Assembly: GCA_965230625.1 (NCBI GenBank)
Contig: CBDDLL010000001.1
Span: 1,240,001 to 1,304,000, forward strand
DNA from: Saccharicrinis sp965230625
Lineage (GTDB): Bacteria > Bacteroidota > Bacteroidia > Bacteroidales > Marinilabiliaceae
DNA: 64,000 nt
Reading direction: 5' to 3'
Shown here piece by piece: positions 27,668 to 36,583 of the stretch. Each line of letters begins with the position of its first letter. Position 1 is the first letter of the stretch. The notes under the pieces were generated by a model, which was given only the letters and a program-made list of their open reading frames with translations, was not told the DNA's origin and searched no databases. Both the position numbers and the translations under genes were made by a program.

Positions 27668-29251
27668 TTAGTTAATAGCCGGATTAAACCTTACATACTC
27701 AGTCAATCGGATACCAATCCATTTACCAAGTAAAATCATAATGCATATTTCAATAGTAATAAATTCAGGGTAGGTCATTAAAATGGCAAGCATTGCATCA
27801 GAGCTAACAACAACAAAACAAACACCTGCAACAATAAAAGTTTGAACAAGTAACATTGCAGAATCTTTGAGACCATTTTCAGAGATAGATTGAGCAAATC
27901 GTTCGGCAGTTATTGTAGTTATTACAATTGGTATAAATAACTGTCCACTAACTAAAACCATATCTGTTACTCTTTGAATAAGAATTAGGAGTAAAAAAGA
28001 GATGCTAACAGATATAAGCATGATAACCAGTTTTGGTGTATGTAGTAGTCCTAACTTTTCCAAGGGAAAATGGATTAAACTAACAACACCAACTACTAAT
28101 GAAAATAGTAGCATTCCACTAATAAAACCTATAGGCAGTACCGAAAAAGAAATAAGTGCAGGCAGAAAAATACCAAATGTTTTAAAACCTACTACATTTT
28201 TAAATAAGGCAACAACAACAGCTGCTAAAGGGAGTAAGAATAGGATACGGATAAAGTCCCAGGAGATTCCATAATGCTGATTTAGAAGGAAGTAAAACTC
28301 ACCTAATTTTGAATAATTCATAATATCGCCAGTATAAGTTTTAGGAATACTTGTTTTATTTGAAATCACAAAATGATAATCGAAAAATACATCTGGGGTA
28401 TGGGTTATAAGAAATTCATCTCCTCGATATATTTCCATGTAATTGGCAGGAATTGAGGCGAAATGGTTATTTAAAGCATCAAACGGTACCCAGTTTCCTT
28501 CAATATATGCTTCCAGCCATAGGTGTGATGTTCTTTTTTTACCAGGATCCAATATCATTCCTCCTACTAAACGGGCAGGAAGATTATTAGCCCTGCACAA
28601 TGCAACGAATAAACGACTTTTACCATTACATGATGCCAAATTATTGCTATATGCTTCGTGGGCTGTAGTCAGTTTTTTAATAGGAGCTGATGGTATTTGG
28701 TAAACATATTTATGAATTGATTTTAATAAGCTTAAGACAGAGTTTTGACTTGGCTTAATTATTTTTGCAAGATTTTGAATATCAGGATGGTTAACTTCAA
28801 TGTATTTCTCATTAATTAAGTGTTTACTTATATCATCCGAATAGGTTAAAGGAACTTGTATCTCTGGATCAATATTGTAACACACAGATTTACCAGAGAA
28901 GGTAAAAGAGTGTTTTATGTACCTTTTCAAATTGGTTTCATTACTACGCCAAATTGCCTTTCTTCCTTTTTCATTAGTTAGGTAGTTCAAAGAAAAGTAA
29001 GGAGAGTCAAATTTTTTATTAAGTATTTGTTGTCTGTTAGAATTTTGAGGGATAAAAGCTTTTACAAATACCTTTTCTTTTTCAGATTTCAGTAAAAAGA
29101 AATAATCAACCTTATAACCTTTGTAAGGAATCAAAGAAGAAAACTTTAATTCATTATTTAAAGATCTCCATAAGATGCTAATAATTGCAATTAGAATAAT
29201 TAGATAAACACTTATTCTGAAGCTTTCCATTCTACGTAACCATTTCTTCAT
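27668..29251 (-). CDS. 7TM protein with periplasmic transglutaminase-like domain (UUP1-type)
   Basis: A 527-residue membrane protein. One N-terminal TM (about 13-30) is followed by a periplasmic region with a transglutaminase-like domain at about 165-275, then seven TM helices from about 328 to 520. It matches the 7TM-transglutaminase family that partners RimK-like ATP-grasp ligases. The family is usually described as inactive, but here the papain-like triad looks intact: C208 in LASCNGKSRLF, H243 in RTSHLWLEAYI and D258 in VPFDALNN. It is the first gene of a four-gene operon and has an ECF-like promoter 32 bases upstream that is nearly identical to the one in front of fecR. Confidence 0.83.
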   Translation of the reverse strand: MKKWLRRMESFRISVYLIILIAIISILWRSLNNELKFSSLIPYKGYKVDYFFLLKSEKEKVFVKAFIPQNSNRQQILNKKFDSPYFSLNYLTNEKGRKAIWRSNETNLKRYIKHSFTFSGKSVCYNIDPEIQVPLTYSDDISKHLINEKYIEVNHPDIQNLAKIIKPSQNSVLSLLKSIHKYVYQIPSAPIKKLTTAHEAYSNNLASCNGKSRLFVALCRANNLPARLVGGMILDPGKKRTSHLWLEAYIEGNWVPFDALNNHFASIPANYMEIYRGDEFLITHTPDVFFDYHFVISNKTSIPKTYTGDIMNYSKLGEFYFLLNQHYGISWDFIRILFLLPLAAVVVALFKNVVGFKTFGIFLPALISFSVLPIGFISGMLLFSLVVGVVSLIHFPLEKLGLLHTPKLVIMLISVSISFLLLILIQRVTDMVLVSGQLFIPIVITTITAERFAQSISENGLKDSAMLLVQTFIVAGVCFVVVSSDAMLAILMTYPEFITIEICIMILLGKWIGIRLTEYVRFNPAIN

Positions 29252-29283
29252 CTTTATTGGTTTTTTGTTTTTGTTTATGATGA

Positions 29284-29312
29284 AACGACTACTTTTGAAA
29301 TCACCCTACCTT
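29284..29312 (-). promoter_or_regulatory. ECF-type promoter, copy 1 (7TM-transglutaminase operon)
   Basis: Read on the minus strand: AAGGTAGGGTGATT, seven bases, then TAGTCGTT. It matches the plus-strand sequence at 30056-30084 at 25 of 29 positions with identical spacing. The -10-like GTCGTT is typical of ECF sigma recognition. It ends 32 bases before the start codon at 29251. Confidence 0.7.
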
Positions 29313-29438
29313 TTATTTTAAAAAAAATAGGGATTGTAACTATTAAGCATTTAGAAACGTTTGTTCTTGTAACTTTAAAGGGAAAGTAATATAATGCTAC
29401 AATTTTGGAATAATGCCTTAGGCTACAATTATTAATTT

Positions 29439-29954
29439 ATGACAATAAGACAACTTAGGGATATTTGTAAGGAAGATATTTTTCAATCCATATTTCTGAA
29501 ATATTCCGAAGAATTATTCAGGTTTCTATATTATAAAGTTGGAGATGAAGACAAGGCAAAAGATCTTGTTCAGGATTCATTTACTCGTTTATGGCAGAAT
29601 TGTAAAAAAGTGATCTTCGAAAAGGTAAAATCATATTTATATACTGTTGCTAATAATATTTTTCTTGATGAAGTAAAGCATGAAAAAATAGTATTAAAAC
29701 ATAGAGAGCAGATAAGTACACGACAGGATAATGAAACGCCTGAATTTATGTTAGAAGAAAAAGAATATAAAGAAAAACTAGAGAAGGCGTTGGCAAATTT
29801 ATCAGAAAAACAACGTGTAGTTCTTCTATTGAATAGAATTGATAAACTTAGCTATACCGAAATTGCTGACAAATTAAGTATTAGTGTTAAGGCAGTTGAA
29901 AAAAGAATACACAATGCACTTATTGCATTGAGAAAAGAAGTTTACTTTAAATAG
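29439..29954 (+). CDS. ECF sigma factor (FecI/RpoE-like)
   Basis: A 171-residue sigma-70 family factor with region 2 (YKVGDEDKAKDLVQDSFTRLW at about 32-52) and region 4 (LSEKQRVVLLLNRIDKLSYTE with the HTH IADKLSISVKAVEKRIH near 139-158). Region 3 is absent, as in all ECF factors. It is followed by a FecR anti-sigma gene and a TonB receptor with an STN domain, the standard order for cell-surface signalling. No copy of the ECF-type promoter was found in front of this gene itself, so it may be transcribed by the main sigma factor. Confidence 0.93.
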   Translation: MTIRQLRDICKEDIFQSIFLKYSEELFRFLYYKVGDEDKAKDLVQDSFTRLWQNCKKVIFEKVKSYLYTVANNIFLDEVKHEKIVLKHREQISTRQDNETPEFMLEEKEYKEKLEKALANLSEKQRVVLLLNRIDKLSYTEIADKLSISVKAVEKRIHNALIALRKEVYFK

Positions 29955-30055
29955 TAGTTGCTGAAAATAGAAATAACTGAATTACGGTTTTTTTTAAGTT
30001 ACCAAGTGACATAGGTGTGGAATTGATAGTGTGAATTGAATAAATTCTGTTTTAT

Positions 30056-30084
30056 AAGGTAGGGTGATTAAAAAGATAGTCGTT
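30056..30084 (+). promoter_or_regulatory. ECF-type promoter, copy 2 (fecR-TonB receptor)
   Basis: AAGGTAGGGTGATT (30056-30069), seven bases, then TAGTCGTT (30077-30084), 16 bases before the FecR start. It is nearly identical to the minus-strand copy at 29284-29312. The 146-base gap between the sigma gene and fecR is long enough for a separate promoter. Confidence 0.7.
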
Positions 30085-30100
30085 GTAATATCAGAACAAA

Positions 30101-31006
30101 ATGAAATTGGACGAAAATAATAACATATTAGCAGATTGGTTATCAGGAAAAATTTCGCAAACTGAATTAGAAAGTTTAAAAAAAGAGAAGCACTTTTATC
30201 AGTTTGAGGAGATTATTAATGAACTGGATAAACTCATTCCACCTGAATATTCATCAGAAAAGGAGTGGGATGCTTTAAGAAACAAGTTGCAGGCCAAACC
30301 TAAAGTTATTCAATTCAAAAGTTTATCAATGGCAATTGCAGCTTCGGTTGTGTTATTTATTGGTATTTGGTTTTTAATAAATATAAATACAGTAAATATT
30401 AAAACCGTTGCAAGTCAAAAAGAAACTATTGAATTACCTGATGGATCTGAGGTGATTTTAAATGCTGCTTCAAAAATCAAGTATAATTCTAAAAAATGGG
30501 ATCAGGAAAGAAGAATAATATTATCAGGAGAAGCATTTTTTAAAGTTAAAAAAGGAAATTCTTTTATAGTAAAAACCAAATTCGGAAAAATAGAGGTTTT
30601 GGGAACTTCTTTTAATGTTTATCAGAGAGAAATACTGGAAGTTGCTTGTTTTACTGGAAAAGTAAAAGTGGTAGCCAACGAGGCGGATCAAGCAGTTGAT
30701 TTAAATCCTGGCAATAAAGTAAGATTTACTGATGGTAAATATATTAAGATGCAGGAGGATGAAGAACAACAACCTTCTTGGATAAGCAATGAATCAAGAT
30801 TTAAAAATACTCCACTTCAACGGGTTATTCATGATCTTGAAATTCAATATAATGTTGAGTTCATTTATGATGAAGTACCAGATATGAATTTTAGTGGAAC
30901 TTTTCCTCATTCTGATTTAAATATGGCGTTAAAAATTGTATTTGATCCGATGAATATTAAGTATAAACAATCCAAGAAAAGCAAGATAATTCTCGAATTT
31001 AATTGA
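30101..31006 (+). CDS. FecR-family anti-sigma factor
   Basis: A 301-residue inner-membrane protein. The N-terminal 75 residues form a short cytoplasmic sigma-binding part (LADWLSGKISQTELESL), followed by one TM at about 78-98 (SMAIAASVVLFIGIWFLI). The periplasmic FecR domain follows, with IELPDGSEVILNAASKIKYN near 110, and then a DUF4974-type C-terminal domain (NTPLQRVIHDLEIQYNVEF). This layout is standard for FecR partners of Bacteroidota TonB receptors. Its TGA stop shares its A with the ATG of the receptor gene, so the two are translationally coupled. Confidence 0.93.
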   Translation: MKLDENNNILADWLSGKISQTELESLKKEKHFYQFEEIINELDKLIPPEYSSEKEWDALRNKLQAKPKVIQFKSLSMAIAASVVLFIGIWFLININTVNIKTVASQKETIELPDGSEVILNAASKIKYNSKKWDQERRIILSGEAFFKVKKGNSFIVKTKFGKIEVLGTSFNVYQREILEVACFTGKVKVVANEADQAVDLNPGNKVRFTDGKYIKMQEDEEQQPSWISNESRFKNTPLQRVIHDLEIQYNVEFIYDEVPDMNFSGTFPHSDLNMALKIVFDPMNIKYKQSKKSKIILEFN

Positions 31007-33687
31007 TGCAAGATAAGCTAGTTAAAAAGATATCACTACTGTTACTTTTGTTTTTGTCGATTTCTGTAATCAGTCTATCGCAGAAGAAAAAGATTATAGA
31101 GAATAATCAATCCTTTACAAAAGTTATTTCTCAAATAGAGAAAAAACACAATGTTCGTTTTTCTTATCATGTCGAAATATTTGATACGTGCCATGTTTCT
31201 ATCAAAGAATTTAATATTCCATTAGACTCTTTACTACATCAAATAAAAGAAGAATTACCTGTTGAGTTTGAAAAACTTAATGAGCGATTTATTATTATTA
31301 AGAAAGCAGAATCCCCAATAAAGAAAGATAATAGAATTACAATTGGCGCTAGGGTTATTGATGGAGTAACTAATCTACCTCTGGCATATGCAAGTGTACA
31401 GATAAGAAACACTACAGTTGGTACTATAACAAACGAAAGCGGTTTTTTCGATTTAAAGATTGAACCGAATGAGCATAAAATGTTATTGGTACATTATCTT
31501 GGTTATTCACCTAAGCTTGTAACGATAGAAAGCTTTATTAAGAATCCCGAGCTAAATATAATTTTATATCCTTCAATTAGTCAATTGCAGGAAGCTGTAG
31601 TGAGGCAATATGTTACTAAAGGTATTGAAATAAATGAAGCATCTGACGAGATTGTACTTTCTCCAGGCACAATGGGCATGTTACCCGGAATGACCGAAAA
31701 TGATGTGTTACATATGGTTCAATTACTTCCTGGAGTGAACAGTATTAATGAATCGGTCTCTAACTTAAATATTAGAGGGGGAACACCCGATCAAAACCTT
31801 GTGCTTTGGGAGGGAATAACACAATATTCATCAGGTCATTTTTTCGGGTATTTCTCTTCGTTGAATCAAAATGCAACTAAAAAAGTAATTGTTCAAAAAG
31901 ATCATTTTAATTCGGAATTTGGCGGACGGTCAGCTGGTGTGATTCAACTAACAGGTATGGACGAAGTTCCTTTACAATTTAAAGGAGGGGTGGGGACACA
32001 CCTGATGCATTCGGACGCAACAATACAAATTCCAATAGGCCATAACCTGGCTTTTTTTGTTTCCGGTCGCAGATCATATTTTGATTTAATTAAGAATAGG
32101 GCTTTTCAAAAACTTACTAACAGAGCAATTCAGGATACACAAAATAATAGAGAGTGGGATGAGGTAGGTGATGATAACGATGTTGTTTATTATGATATTT
32201 CATCTAAATTATTATATAAACGTGAAAAAGCCAGCTATGCTATAAGTGCCTATCAAATGAGTAATCAAGTTGATATCAATAGAGTTTTTAGTAATGAAAA
32301 TCCGGAGGAAGAAGAAAGTGAGGAAGACATTGGAGAAATGGGGCTTAGTATGATTGATCGCGTCAATTTGAAAAATTATGGTTTCAGTGCACAGGCTGAT
32401 TTAGGATTGATTAATGAAGTAAAGAGCTGTATAAGTGCTACCTATACAGATTATAATTCTCTGTATGAGGGAAATATAATGGCTAAAGAGGGAGATTTTG
32501 AGGAAAATGAAAACAATCAATCCATCAATTCAGTGTCCGATCTCGATTTTCAAATTATTAATTCGTTAAAACCCTTTAAAAGGGATAGTTTACGTTTTGG
32601 ATATGAACTTAAAAGATTGCAATCGGATTACAAATTTGTTTATGAATCTACTTATGAAGATGATCTTTTTATAGAATCAGATGAATTAAAGCAAACCTAC
32701 CATAGTTTGTTTTTTCAATATAAGTATCCGTTTGGAACTAAAGTAAATTTAAACTTAGGTTATCGCTATACTTTAAAAAATGAAATAATATCTGCCTTTC
32801 ACGAGCCCAGAATGATGATTGGCATAAAGTTAAGCCCAAATATTAGCTATCGTATAAGAGCAGGAGTATACAGGCAGTATATCAATCAGGTAATTAATTT
32901 TAACGAAAGCGGATTAGCCCAGAAGACATGGAAATTGATAAGTAAAGATGATAATAATTTACTTTCTTCTACAAACTTTTCAACTGGTCTATTGTATTCA
33001 AAAGATGGTTTCCAAGTTGAGGTTGATGCATATATTAAAAGATCTTCAGGAGTAAATGTATTGTCTTATACTTTCTCAAATAACAGAAATATTGATAGAG
33101 ATAATTTTCAAGAAGCTAGAGGAAAAACAACTGGTCTCGATGTTATGATTAAAAAGCGTATTCATCGTGTAAATTTATGGGCCAGTTATACACTTAGTAA
33201 GAATATGCTTACTTTGAATGAGGAAAATGAAGATGAAATATTTGAAACATATGAAGTTTTTGCACCACAAGATCAGAAACATAAAGGGGATATAAGTTTG
33301 CAGTATAAGTATAAAAACTTTGAGTTTATATCATCATGGCATTATCGTAGTGGAAAACCGTACACAAAAGCACTTGAAATTGTTCAAAGTTCAGATAATC
33401 CTGACGAGCCAGATGATTCTTATGATATAATATACAGTGATTTAAATGGTGATCGATTGAAAGATTATCACAGACTTAATTTATCTGCGATGTATTCGCT
33501 TCCCTTAAAAAATCGTATGAGCGCAAAATTTGGATTAGCTATTACAAATGTTTATAACAGACAAAATGCATTAAATGTCAATTATTATCTTGGTTTTGAT
33601 GATGAAGAAGATATTCCTATAATACTTCAAAACAATTCATATTTACTACAAAGATTGATAAATGTTAGTGCCAGATTAACTTGGTAA
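31006..33687 (+). CDS. TonB-dependent receptor with STN signalling domain
   Basis: An 893-residue outer-membrane receptor, started at the ATG at 31006 that overlaps the fecR stop. The order is: signal peptide (LLLLFLSISVISLS); STN secretin/TonB domain at about 35-95 (SFTKVISQIEKKHNVRFSYH); carboxypeptidase-regulatory-like domain at about 104-190; plug at about 220-320 (SNLNIRGGTPDQNLVLWEG); and a barrel ending in VSARLTW. The STN domain signals to FecR in transducing receptors. No SusD partner is next to it, which argues against a glycan-uptake Sus pair. Its ligand is not evident. An acidic loop (NPEEEESEEDIGE) could bind metal or cationic substrate. Confidence 0.92.
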   Translation: MQDKLVKKISLLLLLFLSISVISLSQKKKIIENNQSFTKVISQIEKKHNVRFSYHVEIFDTCHVSIKEFNIPLDSLLHQIKEELPVEFEKLNERFIIIKKAESPIKKDNRITIGARVIDGVTNLPLAYASVQIRNTTVGTITNESGFFDLKIEPNEHKMLLVHYLGYSPKLVTIESFIKNPELNIILYPSISQLQEAVVRQYVTKGIEINEASDEIVLSPGTMGMLPGMTENDVLHMVQLLPGVNSINESVSNLNIRGGTPDQNLVLWEGITQYSSGHFFGYFSSLNQNATKKVIVQKDHFNSEFGGRSAGVIQLTGMDEVPLQFKGGVGTHLMHSDATIQIPIGHNLAFFVSGRRSYFDLIKNRAFQKLTNRAIQDTQNNREWDEVGDDNDVVYYDISSKLLYKREKASYAISAYQMSNQVDINRVFSNENPEEEESEEDIGEMGLSMIDRVNLKNYGFSAQADLGLINEVKSCISATYTDYNSLYEGNIMAKEGDFEENENNQSINSVSDLDFQIINSLKPFKRDSLRFGYELKRLQSDYKFVYESTYEDDLFIESDELKQTYHSLFFQYKYPFGTKVNLNLGYRYTLKNEIISAFHEPRMMIGIKLSPNISYRIRAGVYRQYINQVINFNESGLAQKTWKLISKDDNNLLSSTNFSTGLLYSKDGFQVEVDAYIKRSSGVNVLSYTFSNNRNIDRDNFQEARGKTTGLDVMIKKRIHRVNLWASYTLSKNMLTLNEENEDEIFETYEVFAPQDQKHKGDISLQYKYKNFEFISSWHYRSGKPYTKALEIVQSSDNPDEPDDSYDIIYSDLNGDRLKDYHRLNLSAMYSLPLKNRMSAKFGLAITNVYNRQNALNVNYYLGFDDEEDIPIILQNNSYLLQRLINVSARLTW

Positions 33688-33707
33688 TATGATATGTTTT
33701 GTGATTA

Positions 33708-34376
33708 TTAATTCAATAATACGCCATTAATATCAAATTCAGTATAATCCGAAATAGTACCAACGCATCCCATCTTCATTAATTCATCTGATGTATAAGA
33801 AGTAGTAATACCTATCACTTCAATTCCTGCTTTTTGTGCAGAAATAATTCCTCCTTGCGAATCTTCAATTACAATGCATTCGTTGCTTTTTAATCCTATC
33901 TTTTTTAATGCCAGTTCAAATATTTCCGGATCAGGCTTTCCTCTTGTTATCTCATGACCGCCAGTTATTGAGTGAAAATAAGATCTAACTTTTAATTCTG
34001 TCAAGATAAAATTAATATTGGGAATGTCTCCGTTTGTGGCTAACGAGGATTGTAATCCCAAGTCTCTTATTTTAATTAAGAAATCAGTTAAGCCTTTAAT
34101 TTCTTTAATACTAACCCAATATAAATCCCTATAAATATCTTCTTTTTCCTGACCTAATTTCTTAACCTCATCTACGGAAATATCTTCACCAAAGAAACGC
34201 CTTATCATTTCATCAATGTTGCCGTGGTTTTGCGCCTGAAATTGTTCTGCATTAAGATTAATGTTATAATTGCTTAAAAAGGTCATCCATGCCTTTTTGT
34301 GAAACGGAATATTGTCAACAAGGGTACCATCCATATCGAAGATAATAGCCTTTTTAGAAGTTAGTTTATTTATCAT
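33708..34376 (-). CDS. HAD-family phosphatase, beta-phosphoglucomutase-like
   Basis: A 222-residue HAD hydrolase with a helical cap. Motif I is FDMDGTLVDN (nucleophile D14, acid/base D16), motif II is in LATNGD near 115, the conserved lysine is in GKPDPEIF near 148, and motif IV is VIEDSQGGI near 174. The sequence resembles beta-phosphoglucomutase and phosphatases such as YniC; substrate cannot be fixed. It is convergent with the TonB receptor gene with only 20 bases between stops. The family is sure; the exact reaction is not. Confidence 0.85.
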   Translation of the reverse strand: MINKLTSKKAIIFDMDGTLVDNIPFHKKAWMTFLSNYNINLNAEQFQAQNHGNIDEMIRRFFGEDISVDEVKKLGQEKEDIYRDLYWVSIKEIKGLTDFLIKIRDLGLQSSLATNGDIPNINFILTELKVRSYFHSITGGHEITRGKPDPEIFELALKKIGLKSNECIVIEDSQGGIISAQKAGIEVIGITTSYTSDELMKMGCVGTISDYTEFDINGVLLN

Positions 34377-34484
34377 TTAAATTTTGGTTGATTATTAATT
34401 AGCAAGTAACTTTTGTATACAAAAATTGCACCTAATTTATACTGATAAATACTTAGTTTGCATGTTTTTCCAATTAAAATTATC

Positions 34485-35051
34485 TTAATTTTTTTCTCTG
34501 ATTACATCAATAAATTCTTTATTCGTAAGCTTAAGATCTCCATCATTATCGTATCTATACTCATAAATTATTCTGTTAGTTAACTCGTTGTTTTTATAAT
34601 AATAAACATAGCGAGTATACTTTTCTGTAAATTGCTTTCTTAAGTGTGAGTTGTAGTAATATTCCAAATAGTTAAATAAATACCACTCTTCATTAGTAAG
34701 TTTCTTTCTGTTAAAAAGATATTTTAATATTATTTTGTTAGGCACATGAGGGGGTTTTTGTTTTATATTCCAACTTACGCCTGATATTAAGGTAATAATT
34801 ATACTGTCTTTCATTAAGCACTCATTAAGCTTATTACATTGTTTTTCAAATTGAATTTTAGGGTGAGAATGCACTTCGATTAGCTGTGAAGTAAGATTTA
34901 ATAAGGATGTTATGTTTTGATAGTCTTTTCTTTTTAAAAACTTAAGTTTAATTTCTATTTCCTCTTTTTTGACTTGTTGTCCATGCGAGGTGTATGCAGT
35001 TGTGAATAAAAGAATTAAAATGTATATTATTCTTTTTGAAATGCCTAACAT
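34485..35051 (-). CDS. Exported protein with a C-terminal EF-hand-like loop
   Basis: A 188-residue protein with signal peptide (MLGISKRIIYILILLFTTAYTS). The middle is helical and basic-aromatic without a recognised domain. Near the C terminus DNDGDLKLTNKE fits a single EF-hand loop (D at 1, 3 and 5, E at 12), followed by a helix (FIDVI). One calcium site is plausible. It is 21 bases downstream of the AlkD-like gene; whether they are co-transcribed is unclear. Confidence 0.55.
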   Translation of the reverse strand: MLGISKRIIYILILLFTTAYTSHGQQVKKEEIEIKLKFLKRKDYQNITSLLNLTSQLIEVHSHPKIQFEKQCNKLNECLMKDSIIITLISGVSWNIKQKPPHVPNKIILKYLFNRKKLTNEEWYLFNYLEYYYNSHLRKQFTEKYTRYVYYYKNNELTNRIIYEYRYDNDGDLKLTNKEFIDVIREKN

Positions 35052-35072
35052 ATAAATAAGTGGGTATTATTC

Positions 35073-35789
35073 CTACTTTGATTTTCTAAACTTCTTTCTG
35101 TATTCTTTATCCATTTTTTCAGTTGCGTATTGAACAATTAGCCTGCCACATTTATCTTTCCATTTGAGTAAAAAGTCTTCGATCTCGTTTGGATATTTTT
35201 TCCATAATCCACGCAGTAAAGTGCCAATTCCCTTCTGAACATATTCCGAATCATCCATCATTAATGATTCAATCATGTTTATCGCATCTTCTGGATTAAG
35301 ATCTCTTTTAGTCAATTCAACCAACGTTACAGGGACTGCCCTTCGTTTCCATTGTGATTCTGAATTATTCCATGATTTCAGGTCGTTGAAGTTAATTATA
35401 TTATCAATCAGAAAAAGTGGTAGCACTATCGCACATAAACCATCAGTTATTCCCCAATTATCTACACCATAATCAAACCAGTTACCAATCCTGTTAAAAG
35501 TATCTGCTGTATAAAATTCTCTTTGAGAATGAATGAAGCCAATCATAAATGATTTTTCTTCAAATCTTCCATTTTTGAATATTAAGTCACCAAGCTCAAG
35601 GTATGTATCTAGTGACATATCCTTACTCCATTCTTTAATCCATGCATCTCTTTGGTTTTCAAAAGAATTCTTTTCAATTCCGTAACCGTCAAATCCATCT
35701 TTAAAATACTTTGAATATTTTTTAACTATCTCAGGATCTGAATTTTCTTTGCAAAAATCTTGGATGGCTTTAAACTTAGATTCTATCAT
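35073..35789 (-). CDS. AlkD-like DNA alkylation repair protein
   Basis: A 238-residue all-helical HEAT-like repeat protein. WKRRAVPVTLVEL near 148, DDSEYVQKGIGTLLRGL near 178 and the preceding helices match the AlkD/DNA alkylation repair family, which removes bulky or positively charged N-alkyl purines. In AlkD the catalytic site uses tryptophan and aspartate residues; W147 and D179 are candidates here, but a proper alignment is needed. The length is close to AlkD (about 235). Start at ATG 35789. It lies between the molybdenum carrier-like gene and the EF-hand protein on the same strand. Confidence 0.78.
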   Translation of the reverse strand: MIESKFKAIQDFCKENSDPEIVKKYSKYFKDGFDGYGIEKNSFENQRDAWIKEWSKDMSLDTYLELGDLIFKNGRFEEKSFMIGFIHSQREFYTADTFNRIGNWFDYGVDNWGITDGLCAIVLPLFLIDNIINFNDLKSWNNSESQWKRRAVPVTLVELTKRDLNPEDAINMIESLMMDDSEYVQKGIGTLLRGLWKKYPNEIEDFLLKWKDKCGRLIVQYATEKMDKEYRKKFRKSK

Positions 35790-35816
35790 GGCATTTGTTT
35801 ATTAATCTAATTTCTA

Positions 35817-36311
35817 TTAAATCTCTTTTTTAATAAATATGTTTAATATAAGAGTTTTAGTAACTTCTTGTATGCCAGGTAATGTTTTTTCACTAGGTCC
35901 TGCTAAATTTAATGTTTTTGGTCTAATCTGAGATAACCATTCATCAATCGTTTCTTTTGAATTGCTATCAAAGGGATTGCAAATTATAAAAGGTTTATTC
36001 ATTTTAATACAACATTCCTTTGTCCAGTCGGTACCTAAATCTTCAATCTCATTAGTAGTTAATATTAACGTTGCATCAGCATCCCTAACGTTCCATTCTG
36101 TTCGCAAAGATCGAGGTATGTTTGGAGCATTTTTACTTCTTTCTTCTGGAGTTTCATTTAAAGGAAAATGTATCGGAATTAAACCGTCCTCAGCTTCTCG
36201 GTTAGGAGGACACCATCCGCCAATACTAAATTCCAGCTTTAATGCTGCAATAAGAGATCCTCTATCTACACCAGTTTGGCCACCTGATATAATTTTCTTT
36301 GGCTGTATCAT
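35817..36311 (-). CDS. Putative molybdenum carrier / SLOG-fold protein
   Basis: A 164-residue protein from the ATG at 36311 (MIQPKKIISGGQTGVDRG). SGGQTGVDRGSL near the N terminus, GWCPPNREAEDG near 32 and DATLILT near 80 are the conserved motifs of the family annotated as putative molybdenum carrier (Pfam PF12694), which has a SLOG/Rossmann nucleotide-binding fold. Binding of a nucleotide or nucleotide-derived ligand is more likely than molybdenum transport, but this is debated. It is 27 bases upstream of the AlkD-like gene. Confidence 0.85.
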   Translation of the reverse strand: MIQPKKIISGGQTGVDRGSLIAALKLEFSIGGWCPPNREAEDGLIPIHFPLNETPEERSKNAPNIPRSLRTEWNVRDADATLILTTNEIEDLGTDWTKECCIKMNKPFIICNPFDSNSKETIDEWLSQIRPKTLNLAGPSEKTLPGIQEVTKTLILNIFIKKEI

Positions 36312-36583
36312 TGTCAAAGGTTAGTTAGTTTTTGGTCATTGGTATTTAGGAAAAATGCAAATATAACAATATCAGTCATTTATAGTTCTACGAATTTAAA
36401 TGCTAAATTTATAAGTAACTTATAAAACCTTAGCTAGCTTCTATGGATTATAATATAAAATTATATTCTAGGATTTGAATTTAATGTAAATTCATATCAG
36501 TTTATTAACTATAATTAAGTTAAGAATAATGAAATGTAAAAGTTATATTGAGGATTAGCTGGCAAAATAAGTTAAAAGTAATG

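Noticed and set aside
35817..36317. Longer start of the molybdenum carrier-like gene at 36317
   Set aside because: This would use TTG and add two residues before the ATG at 36311; the ATG gives the family's normal start.
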